A stretch of 6,916 bases of DNA from an uncultured Flavobacterium sp. (lineage in GTDB: Bacteria; Bacteroidota; Bacteroidia; Flavobacteriales; Flavobacteriaceae), in contig CAMFLD010000149.1 of the NCBI GenBank assembly GCA_945957245.1, positions 1 through 6,916 on the forward strand, given 5' to 3'. The notes beneath the pieces are model-generated. The model searched no databases, was not told where the DNA came from, and worked only from the letters and a program-made list of their open reading frames with translations. Both the position numbers and the translations under genes were made by a program. Positions 1-5,014 of this stretch are shown here, piece after piece (within the stretch, counting starts at the first letter, position 1; the number at the start of each line of letters is the position of its first letter).

Positions 1-329
1 ATTCAGATGATTTTAAATATTTAAGGGAATTCATCACAAGCGATTCTTGTATCGTTTCTGAAATTTCCAGGGTTGAAGTACTAGGCTATCATAAACTAAA
101 AAAGGAAGAATACAATTATTTTCAAGACATTTTTTAGTACGTACAAATTATTCTACCGGACCAAAAGATATTCGACATGGCGATCGACATTCGGAAAAAA
201 TATAATTTAAAGCTTGGAGACAGCCTGATAGCAGCAACAGCAATGGTTCATGATTTGGAAATTTACACCAGAAATACCGACGATTTTAAGAATATTAAGG
301 AGCTTAAAACATTTAACCCCATCCATTAG
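1..329 (+). pseudogene. PIN-domain (VapC-like) toxin remnant with in-frame TAG, 5' end outside window
   Basis: Reading codons from base 3 gives a PIN-domain C-terminal part. It runs from SDDFKYLREF through an acidic helix motif (EISRVEVLGY, 60-89 region) to GDSLIAATA (216-242), then YTRNTDDF and a terminal NPIH before TAG at 327-329. The spacing of the mid Glu, the Asp of GDSL and the Asp of TRNTDDF matches the acidic metal site of VapC-type ribonucleases, which cleave RNA and are paired with an antitoxin. One in-frame stop, TAG at 135-137, splits it between YFQDIF and YVQIILPD with no change of frame and no missing residues, so this looks like a single nonsense substitution. An internal ATG at 177 could restart only the last part, without the first acidic residues. 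The N-terminal Asp and any antitoxin would lie left of the window. A suppressed stop or sequencing error is the alternative. Confidence 0.8.
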
Positions 330-337
330 CATTTAAA

Positions 338-374
338 AGTACTCGCGAAGACTAATTTGGTCTTCGCAAGTACT
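338..374. repeat. 15-bp inverted repeat at the start of the 21-bp array
   Basis: AGTACTCGCGAAGAC (338-352) faces GTCTTCGCAAGTACT (360-374) across a 7-base loop. There is one mismatch (C344 against A368). The outer AGTACT and inner GCGAAGAC parts pair perfectly. It overlaps the first two units of the 21-bp array. No T-run follows on either strand, so it does not look like an intrinsic terminator. Confidence 0.7.
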
Positions 375-760
375 AAAAGGTACTTCGGAAGTAGAAAAAA
401 CACACTCCGAAGTACTAAAATCTCATTCGAAGCCTCGACGAATACACTCCGAAGTACTAAAAAGGAGTTCAGAACCTCGGCGAATATACGCTGAACTAGA
501 AAGAAGACGTTCGGAACCCCGGCGAACACACTCCGGACTACAAAAAAGTAGCTCAGACTGAGAAAGACGACGTTCGGAACATCGACGAATATACCCGGAG
601 GTACTAAAAAGTAGTTCCGTACCCCGGCGAATATACTCCGGACTACAAAAAAGCAGCTCAGGTCGAGAAAGAACATACTCAGTGGAGGAAAGACCGCGTT
701 CGGAACCCCAGCGAATATGCGCTGAAATGCAAAAAGGTATATCAAAGAGGGATTATCGCC
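341..760. repeat. Array of about 20 degenerate 21-bp tandem units
   Basis: From 341 to 760 the sequence divides into 20 consecutive 21-base units with no insertion or deletion. The clearest unit type (A) has a GTTCGGAAC-like start followed by cc(c/t)cggcgaatat. It begins at 425, 467, 509, 572, 614 and 698, spaced 42, 42, 63, 42 and 84 bases, all multiples of 21. A second type (B, actccggactacaaaaaagta) begins at 404, 446, 530, 593 and 635. A third (C, gctcagactgagaaagacgac) is seen at 383, 488, 551, 656 and 677. The plus frame in register has repeated stops, usually at codon 5 (TAC TAA), so it is not coding now. The minus frame is open but only gives a low-complexity hydrophobic heptad. The array lies between the PIN remnant and the terminator. 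Its function is unknown; iteron-like binding sites or a decayed coding repeat are both possible. Confidence 0.85.
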
Positions 761-770
761 GGCTATTAAC

Positions 771-799
771 AAAAAAGCCTCACATTTCTGTGAGGCTTT
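771..799 (-). terminator. Intrinsic terminator for the leftward operon
   Basis: A perfect 11-bp stem, 774-784 (AAAGCCTCACA) with 789-799 (TGTGAGGCTTT), closes a 4-base loop. Read on the minus strand the stem is followed by TTTTTTG, a classic intrinsic terminator. Read on the plus strand only TTTC follows, so rightward termination should be weaker. It is the first convincing stop signal after the ThiF gene, about 350 bases beyond its stop codon, so the operon transcript would carry a long untranslated 3' part unless an unseen terminator acts earlier. Confidence 0.85.
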
Positions 800-1148
800 C
801 TGTGAACCCTGTGGTACAAAACTCGAACCACTTTTTAGCGGATTTAAAGCTCTTGACCGAGATTACGGTGTAAAGATATAAATCACTTTATAATTAAGTG
901 AAATATATCTGCAACTTTCTTACGTGGTGGACGCTGCGTTATACTTGAACCAGCTACCTTCCAGTTACTTGGATGTGTTAGGTTATTCTGTGGGATACGT
1001 TAATAATGCCGTAGCCTGTTGTCCAAAGCGGATTATTGGAATATTGTGGGTGGGGATTCCGGTTTGGGCAAGTGGCTGCACCGCTTCCACGCGCAGCGGC
1101 GTTCCGCCTACGGCGAAAGGAATGCCGATGCGCCGCCCTGGGAGGGCT
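800..1148. other. Gene-free stretch with tRNA-like fragment, AT-rich dyad and GC-rich hairpin block
   Basis: No convincing gene is seen here. Bases 811-831 hold GTGGT and ACCAC arms around an ACTCGAA core, which on the minus strand resembles a tRNA T-arm (GGTTCGAGT), but no acceptor or anticodon stem pairs. A similar ACTTGAACCA occurs at 943-952 in the same orientation. Bases 875-909 form an AT-rich dyad. From about 1060 to 1147 the DNA is clearly more GC-rich than its surroundings and has several short hairpins. Frames across 985-1147 are open on both strands, but the minus frame has no ATG and the plus frame would start at GTG and run antisense into ThiF. Decayed sequence, an attachment region or a structured 3' untranslated RNA are all possible. 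Confidence 0.5.
875..909. repeat. AT-rich inverted repeat, 14-bp arms
   Basis: GATATAAATCACTT (875-888) and AAGTGAAATATATC (896-909) are inverted copies with two adjacent mismatches and a 7-base loop (TATAATT). The arms are AT-rich and lack a following T-run of useful length, so terminator function is doubtful. The dyad could be a protein-binding site or recombination-related site. Its position between the tRNA-like fragment and the GC-rich block is the only context. Confidence 0.6.
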
Positions 1149-1955
1149 TTAAGCGACCTTTATCGGTTGGGTAGTGAAGTTGTCAAGGTTATGAAAGAAG
1201 CCTTTATTTTCGGTCATTCCCTGACGGAAAAGGTTCCAGAGTAAAGAGCAACCCATTTGGGCAAGGGAGGAATTAATGTACAGGTCTTGCTTTTCTAATG
1301 CTTCAGCCAATGAACAGCTTGGAGTATTATCTGTTTCTTCGGATTGCTTCAGCAGTTCGCCATATACATCGGTTATAAAGGGCAGGTTGGCGACTGCCTC
1401 ATATTTTTCAGACTTCGGTTGTTTGATGTTGCCAATGGTGGACAATAGCACCTGCCCTGTGGATTGGCTGTTACCATAATCCATCCAGTATTTGGCTCGG
1501 TTTCGGAATGCCCTGTTATCATCCAGTCCGTTAAGGATTTCTGCAATCTCAAACCTTGCCCTCACACTGTCCACGCAGGAAATGTAAATAGCTGCCTGTG
1601 TATGTTCGGGCAACCTGCCTAAACTGTCTTTCCCAAATTTCAGGGTCTCGGCTTTCCAGTTTGTACCTGCCCACCGGTTAGCACGGTTTATCAGGGCGAC
1701 CGATTTATATAGCCCAATCTCGCACTCGGCAAATCGTTGTCTGCCTAAATTGGCATCGGTTACTATGTCGTCATCCCAAAGCCTGACAGATAACCCTGCA
1801 TGTCCTAATTCATTCAGGCTATAATTCATTTCCACTAATGCGGTCAGCACTTTTGAACCTGTTCCACCAGCTCCTATAAGATTTACTTCAATGGGGTTGG
1901 TGGGAGCGATCAGGTCATTGTCTGTGAAGTGTACTTTTATTTTATCCGTTTTCAT
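1149..1955 (-). CDS. PRTRC system ThiF family protein (E1-like adenylating enzyme)
   Basis: This 268-aa protein is an E1/ThiF-type Rossmann enzyme of the PRTRC cassette. Family members adenylate the C-terminal glycine of a ubiquitin-like or sulfur-carrier partner with ATP. Visible features: GAGGTGS nucleotide loop at 28-34; WDDDIV at 60-65 for ribose binding; the NLGRQRF motif at 69-75 with the Arg/Gln typical of E1 enzymes; Lys84 in GLYKS; and SCVDS around Asp129. The C-terminal half has PSCSLAEAL, where Cys214 is the best candidate for a thioester Cys, though this is inference. Only four Cys are present (78, 127, 214, 236) and no CxxC zinc pairs are seen, unlike ThiF/MoeB. The start overlaps the stop of the B gene by 4 bp (ATGA), indicating translational coupling. 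The QPIKVA end looks complete. The substrate is not shown; the adjacent C protein is the obvious candidate. Confidence 0.92.
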   Translation of the reverse strand: MKTDKIKVHFTDNDLIAPTNPIEVNLIGAGGTGSKVLTALVEMNYSLNELGHAGLSVRLWDDDIVTDANLGRQRFAECEIGLYKSVALINRANRWAGTNWKAETLKFGKDSLGRLPEHTQAAIYISCVDSVRARFEIAEILNGLDDNRAFRNRAKYWMDYGNSQSTGQVLLSTIGNIKQPKSEKYEAVANLPFITDVYGELLKQSEETDNTPSCSLAEALEKQDLYINSSLAQMGCSLLWNLFRQGMTENKGFFHNLDNFTTQPIKVA

Positions 1956-2668
1956 ATTAGTATATTTTTGACCGTCCTGTCAGTTTTCTTCAATACATCT
2001 TTTGGGAATGGCTCACCTGTTTTACGCAGCTTCTTCCATAGGCTAACACAGTTACCTTGTACGGGATTATGGTTTTGCATCAGGTGGCTGAAATAGCTGT
2101 TAAAGAAATAGGTTTCCCATGCGGCTGTAAATTCTTCTAATGAAGAAGACTTTCTGATATTTACATCTACCGAACCCATACATACATTTCCGTCCGCATA
2201 CACATTAAAAAAGGGAGCATGATAAAGCGGTGTTTCTTCAGTCGGCTTCCTGTCACTTTTCAGAGCGTAGATATGTAACTTCTGCTTACTGGCTATCCAA
2301 AGCAGGGCGGGTACACCTGCTATACCATTGGGAATATCCAAGCCATCAATAAAGAAAAGATTTTTGCTTGTTGCCTTTGTAAACCACATTGCAAAGCCAT
2401 TTTCAGATGGGTCTGTATAAAGGATATTTCCTGCTATAATGCTTTTAGGCTTTAAGAATGCCTTATTCCTTTCCTTTGTGGTGTCCAATGCTTTTGATAA
2501 ATACTGTGCTTCCTTAACAGTCAAAGGATGTGCATTAATTGGATTACCATTCCTATCCATATCAAAATACTCTACATAAACCTCCGCAGTCGTTCCTTTA
2601 GCTTCGTAAAAAACCAAAGCCGTTTTGGGATGATAAAGTGTGCCGATATTTTCCATTACATCTTTCAT
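1952..2668 (-). CDS. PRTRC system protein B (E2-like candidate)
   Basis: This 238-aa protein matches PRTRC protein B, a family placed, from memory of the Pfam prokaryotic E2 groups, in the E2/UBC-like superfamily. The diagnostic segment is LYHAPFFNVYADGNVCMGS at 148-166: His150, the NVY strand and Cys163 sit as expected for an E2-type active site strand. It is followed by the FFNSYFSHL motif around 188-196 with His195. The N-terminal half (about 15-135) has alternating strands (ALVFYEAK, AEVYVEYF, LFFIDGL, KLHIYALK) consistent with an alpha/beta sandwich. Assigning Cys163 as catalytic is inference. The ATG lies 10 bases after the stop of the upstream gene, and its stop overlaps the ThiF ATG by 4 bases. 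B and ThiF are therefore likely made together. No signal peptide or membrane segment is seen, so it should be cytoplasmic. Confidence 0.9.
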   Translation of the reverse strand: MKDVMENIGTLYHPKTALVFYEAKGTTAEVYVEYFDMDRNGNPINAHPLTVKEAQYLSKALDTTKERNKAFLKPKSIIAGNILYTDPSENGFAMWFTKATSKNLFFIDGLDIPNGIAGVPALLWIASKQKLHIYALKSDRKPTEETPLYHAPFFNVYADGNVCMGSVDVNIRKSSSLEEFTAAWETYFFNSYFSHLMQNHNPVQGNCVSLWKKLRKTGEPFPKDVLKKTDRTVKNILI

Positions 2669-2678
2669 AGTAATTCAT

Positions 2679-3833
2679 TTAATGATTATTCAACAGGTAG
2701 CACAAATCATCTATCAGGGGAAATAACCTGTTCTCAAAATCAAGATTGCAATCAGTAATATTTTCTCCGCTAAATATCTTCACTACCGTTGGCTCTTCGG
2801 TTGTTCCATATTCATTAAACTCATTATTGACACTTTCAGCAAGTGTTTCGTAAAGCCATCCATTAGCATCTGCTATAAAGGAGATATACTTGTTCATAGC
2901 AATTACCTCATCCTCTTGTTCTGCCTCATCCTCAACGCACTTGGCATTTTGGAAAACAGATGTTGCAGGATAGTCAGTATATAGGGTGAAAAATCCTTTC
3001 GCTACATTCAGGCACTCATGTTCAAAGTCGTTCTTCGGTTTAAATGCCTTTATCCGATCCGCAAAGACATTAAGGCTTTTGCGGTTAAATATTTTCTGTT
3101 CTATCTTATCACCGCACCATTTCGCTACTTTTAATTCTTCCTTACGGCTATCTAAGTCGGTTTCATCATCCTGCTCTATCCAATCGGTAATCATTTCATA
3201 CTGCCAATAGATGTAAGCATCTTCCTGCCTGTAATAAGGTATATCCGCTATATGGTAGAGGTATGCGAAAACAGAGAGCAGTAACAGGGCTGCATTTCTT
3301 TCTTGCTTATTCCTAAGCATCTTATACAATGGTACGACAGGGATATAGTATAAGGTCGCTCCTGTACAGTATTGTTCCTCACTAATAAAGAAAGTTTTTC
3401 CCTTATCATCCTGTACCAGTCGCAAGCTGTTCCAGTTCCTGACGTTTCGCTTCAAATGGTTTTCCACTTCCCAAACAGATAAGGCTAAATTGTAGGGGTA
3501 GCCGAAAGTTCTCGTATCCAAAGGCTCGAAACCATTATAATGCCTGGCTACTTCAAAAAGGGAGTGATAAAAGTCTGTTTCTATTTTCTCCACTTCCATA
3601 GGTGATTGTACAGACTTTATTATCTCCAGTTTAGGCAGGAAAGTTGTTTTCAGAAAAGCATTGGCAACATTTGCACCGGCACGGACTTCTGTTTGTCTTT
3701 GCCTATTTCGTGTGCATCTTTTGTGCGTTGTATCAATGCTATGAACTCGCTTAATTGTCTGTACAGTTTCCTTTGTCTTTGCTTTTGTGGCATTTGAATG
3801 ATGCCCGATATAATATTGTGCTGCATATTCCAT
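2679..3833 (-). CDS. Protein in the PRTRC F position (F-like, start uncertain)
   Basis: The frame encodes up to 384 residues and lies between C and B, where PRTRC protein F sits in other cassettes. I cannot confirm F membership from residues alone. Residues 79-384 look like a normal soluble protein: a conserved-looking N-terminal block (FGYPYNLALSVWEVENHL, 110-127), a hydrophobic helix around 181-197 (AALLLLSVFAYLYHIA), an acidic region 299-309 and a C-terminal FENRLFPLIDDLCYLL. Residues 15-50 are Lys/Arg/Thr-rich and less natural, and another frame over the same bases (3650-3826) reads better. Start choices are ATG 3833, which has a leader like that of the C gene at equal spacing, or ATG 3599 (Met79), giving 306 residues. 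The role is unknown; a structural partner of B and ThiF is a guess from context only. Confidence 0.75.
   Translation of the reverse strand: MEYAAQYYIGHHSNATKAKTKETVQTIKRVHSIDTTHKRCTRNRQRQTEVRAGANVANAFLKTTFLPKLEIIKSVQSPMEVEKIETDFYHSLFEVARHYNGFEPLDTRTFGYPYNLALSVWEVENHLKRNVRNWNSLRLVQDDKGKTFFISEEQYCTGATLYYIPVVPLYKMLRNKQERNAALLLLSVFAYLYHIADIPYYRQEDAYIYWQYEMITDWIEQDDETDLDSRKEELKVAKWCGDKIEQKIFNRKSLNVFADRIKAFKPKNDFEHECLNVAKGFFTLYTDYPATSVFQNAKCVEDEAEQEDEVIAMNKYISFIADANGWLYETLAESVNNEFNEYGTTEEPTVVKIFSGENITDCNLDFENRLFPLIDDLCYLLNNH
3650..3826 (-). CDS. Possible 58-aa small ORF overlapping the 5' part of the F-position gene
   Basis: In the frame one base shifted from the F-position gene, ATG at 3826 opens 58 codons ending with TGA at 3650-3652. 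A second ATG at 3793 starts 47 codons. The peptide has a basic QKQRQRK stretch, then an amphipathic helix-like LYRQLSEFIALIQR, then a KDKQKSVPVQMLPMLF tail. This pattern looks more protein-like than the Thr/His/Arg-rich reading of the same bases in the longer frame. If real, the F-position gene would begin at ATG 3599, about 50 bases downstream. Against it, the leader resembling that of the C gene is best spaced for ATG 3833. No family is recognised. It may be a real small gene, an old N-terminus now out of frame, or chance. Confidence 0.3.
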   Translation of the reverse strand: MQHNIISGIIQMPQKQRQRKLYRQLSEFIALIQRTKDAHEIGKDKQKSVPVQMLPMLF

Positions 3834-3854
3834 TGCTTTACGTTTTAAGATTAA
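3834..3854 (-). promoter_or_regulatory. Translation leader of F-position gene, similar to that of C
   Basis: Minus-strand bases 3854-3834 contain TTAATCT, then TAAAACG, then TAAAG, ending next to ATG 3833. The C gene leader (4091-4070) has the same order, TTAATCT, TAAAACG, AAAG, with the AAAACG core 7 bases from its ATG in both cases. The shared block suggests a common start-region signal in a host that relies little on Shine-Dalgarno pairing. It overlaps the C stop codon. Confidence 0.4.
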
Positions 3855-4069
3855 CCTTTGGTTCCCATTACACTTTCAAAACGATACTGTACGGTATCTT
3901 CCTCTATGCGTGGCGCTAATACTTTGGCGGTAGTGAGTATAGGATAAGTATTGGCATAGAAGTTCATTACCGCTTCAACACTCCATGACGGTTCGGGGTC
4001 TGTTAGTCTTAAATCCGTTCCGTTTTCTGTGAGCAGGAAAACCCTGTCTAATTGCTTTGCTATTAACAT
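3851..4069 (-). CDS. PRTRC system protein C (ubiquitin-like candidate)
   Basis: This 72-aa protein matches PRTRC protein C: LDRVFLL near residues 7-13, LTDPEPSWSVEAV (22-34), the YPILTTAKVLAP core (42-53) and a YRFESVMGTKG end (62-72). From memory the family overlaps the prokaryotic ubiquitin-like group; the size and strand-helix-strand layout fit a beta-grasp fold. It ends exactly at GTKG with no extension, so a C-terminal Gly is already exposed for adenylation by an E1-like enzyme and no protease trimming is needed. That functional reading is inference. The ATG at 4069 follows a leader with AAAACGAAAGG, the nearest thing to a Shine-Dalgarno in this operon. It sits 30 bases after E and 17 before the F-position gene. 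There are no membrane segments and no Cys. Confidence 0.9.
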   Translation of the reverse strand: MLIAKQLDRVFLLTENGTDLRLTDPEPSWSVEAVMNFYANTYPILTTAKVLAPRIEEDTVQYRFESVMGTKG

Positions 4070-4091
4070 GACCTTTCGTTTTACAGATTAA
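4070..4091 (-). promoter_or_regulatory. Translation leader of the C gene with AAAGG
   Basis: Minus-strand bases 4091-4070 carry TTAATCT, TAAAACG and GAAAGGTC directly before ATG 4069. AAAGG can pair with the 16S anti-Shine-Dalgarno, and the block recurs before the F-position gene. This supports ATG 4069 as the start of C. Confidence 0.4.
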
Positions 4092-4099
4092 TAATTGAG

Positions 4100-4723
4100 T
4101 TAATTGTCGTCTTCGGATAATTCAGGCACTTCTTCAGGGTCTGTTTCCTGCTCCGCATCTATATCTTCCCTTTGTGGTTCTTCATTCGCAACTGCCGTTG
4201 AAGTACCACCGAATAAATCAGGTGCAAACTTTGCCGATAATGCAGATTTTCTTTTGCGGATAGCTTCAGCCTGTTCAGGATATTCAGTCGGGTCAGGCAC
4301 TTTCATCCAAGCGTCCCTATATTTCCCCTCCTTCTCCAATTCATCAACCTTTTGCATTGCCTCTTTGTACTTTTTTTCCTTCGCTTCTTTTTCCTTTCGT
4401 TCCCTGTCTGCCTTTTCTTTTTCCATAGCAGATTGTTTCTTTGCTTCTTCCACTTGTTTCATAAAACCTTCCATATCCACCATTAAACCTGAAGCAATCT
4501 GCATAGGCGTTGCAATTCGTTCAAAGAAACCGTTATCCAGTTCATCGGTAGTACCTCGCAGATTAAGTGGCGGTATCAGTTTTCTTGCATCATCACCACA
4601 TTGTTCATTATTGAGCATGACCGATACTATCCAATTATTTTCCGCTCCCTTGCGTATCGTCAGTTGCAAGTCGCCTGTTATGTTCAATGCGGCCACATTG
4701 CTGAAAAAATTTGTTGTTTCCAT
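4100..4723 (-). CDS. PRTRC system protein E
   Basis: This 207-aa protein fits PRTRC protein E in content and position (first of E-C-F-B-ThiF). Residues 1-85 form a folded N-terminal domain beginning NFFSNVAALNITGDLQLTIRKG, a pattern typical of E, with KLIPPLNLRGTTDELDNGFFERI at 48-70. Residues about 88-135 are a Lys/Glu-rich coiled coil (repeats of EKEK, KEKEAKEKK). About 140-170 is a second conserved part (WMKVPDPTEYPEQAEAI, then FAPDLF). The tail after 178 is acidic and probably disordered, ending ELSEDDN. No catalytic motif is seen and the biochemical role of E is not known to me; the coiled coil and acid tail suggest an assembly or adaptor role, which is inference. ATG 4723 is preceded by a 47-base gap with a dyad that could carry a secondary signal. 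Confidence 0.88.
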   Translation of the reverse strand: METTNFFSNVAALNITGDLQLTIRKGAENNWIVSVMLNNEQCGDDARKLIPPLNLRGTTDELDNGFFERIATPMQIASGLMVDMEGFMKQVEEAKKQSAMEKEKADRERKEKEAKEKKYKEAMQKVDELEKEGKYRDAWMKVPDPTEYPEQAEAIRKRKSALSAKFAPDLFGGTSTAVANEEPQREDIDAEQETDPEEVPELSEDDN

Positions 4724-4752
4724 TGTTCAATATTTTTGATTAAATAATTTCT

Positions 4753-4766
4753 GTACAGTCCTGTAC
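4753..4766. promoter_or_regulatory. GTACAG-TC-CTGTAC dyad upstream of protein E
   Basis: In the 47-base gap between the small membrane protein gene and E, GTACAG (4753-4758) and CTGTAC (4761-4766) form a perfect 6-bp inverted repeat with a 2-base spacer. CTGTAC also occurs at 4751-4756, making a direct repeat with a 10-base period. The arms are short, so a repressor site is more plausible than a terminator. No clear Bacteroidota -7 box (TAnnTTTG) was found next to it. Chance occurrence cannot be excluded. Confidence 0.3.
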
Positions 4767-4770
4767 CGTT

Positions 4771-5004
4771 TCATTTAAAGAGCCATCCCCACAGTCCCCA
4801 CAGCATCAAGGCAAAAGCTGTCCACTTCAATATCCATTCAATGAAAAGTGTAATCAATCCCACGAAGTAGTTATCGAAATGCTGTAAGCCACCTAAGCCC
4901 CTGCGGTTGAATTGTCGCATACCGACAAATAGCTTTATTGCCAAACCAACAAAGAACATGGTTGGGAAAGGCATAGCCTGCAATAATTTCATTAATGCTT
5001 CCAT
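4771..5004 (-). CDS. Small two-helix membrane protein, unknown function
   Basis: Read from ATG 5004 this is a 77-aa protein with two hydrophobic stretches, about residues 13-29 (PTMFFVGLAIKLFVG) and 46-76 (the part rich in Trp, Leu and Phe ending WGLWGWLFK). They are separated by a basic, Gly-rich loop (RQFNRRGLGGLQHF). That predicts a small inner-membrane hairpin with the loop in the cytoplasm if the positive-inside rule holds. An earlier ATG at 5037 in the same frame would add 11 residues but overlaps the end of the preceding gene by 23 bases. ATG 5004, ten bases after that gene's stop, gives more usual spacing and is preferred. No family is recognised. It resembles small membrane proteins of conjugation regions only in general terms. 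Its position ahead of the PRTRC genes suggests co-expression. Confidence 0.65.
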   Translation of the reverse strand: MEALMKLLQAMPFPTMFFVGLAIKLFVGMRQFNRRGLGGLQHFDNYFVGLITLFIEWILKWTAFALMLWGLWGWLFK

Positions 5005-5014
5005 AACCTTGTAT

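Noticed and set aside
341..760. CRISPR array
   Set aside because: Units are contiguous 21-bp degenerate repeats without unique spacers, and no cas gene is in the window.
326..772. 148-aa minus-strand hydrophobic ORF as a gene
   Set aside because: It starts at TTG inside the terminator T-run, consists only of the 21-bp repeat read in a stop-free frame, and lies past the operon terminator.
800..870. tRNA gene on the minus strand
   Set aside because: Only a T-arm-like part is present; anticodon and acceptor stems do not pair and the anticodon loop would be abnormal.
682..873. 63-aa plus-strand ORF
   Set aside because: It runs through the repeat array and the terminator hairpin and has no protein-like features.
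1135..1147. GCCCT/AGGGC hairpin right after ThiF as its terminator
   Set aside because: No T-run follows on the minus strand (GGCGGCGC follows), so it is not an intrinsic terminator.
924..1244. 106-aa plus-strand ORF
   Set aside because: It starts at GTG, runs antisense into the ThiF 3' end, and has no recognisable family; the ThiF frame is clearly the real one there.
4104..4739. 211-aa plus-strand ORF, Ser/Phe-rich
   Set aside because: It is the antisense shadow of the Lys/Glu-rich coiled coil of protein E; the minus-strand reading is a known family.
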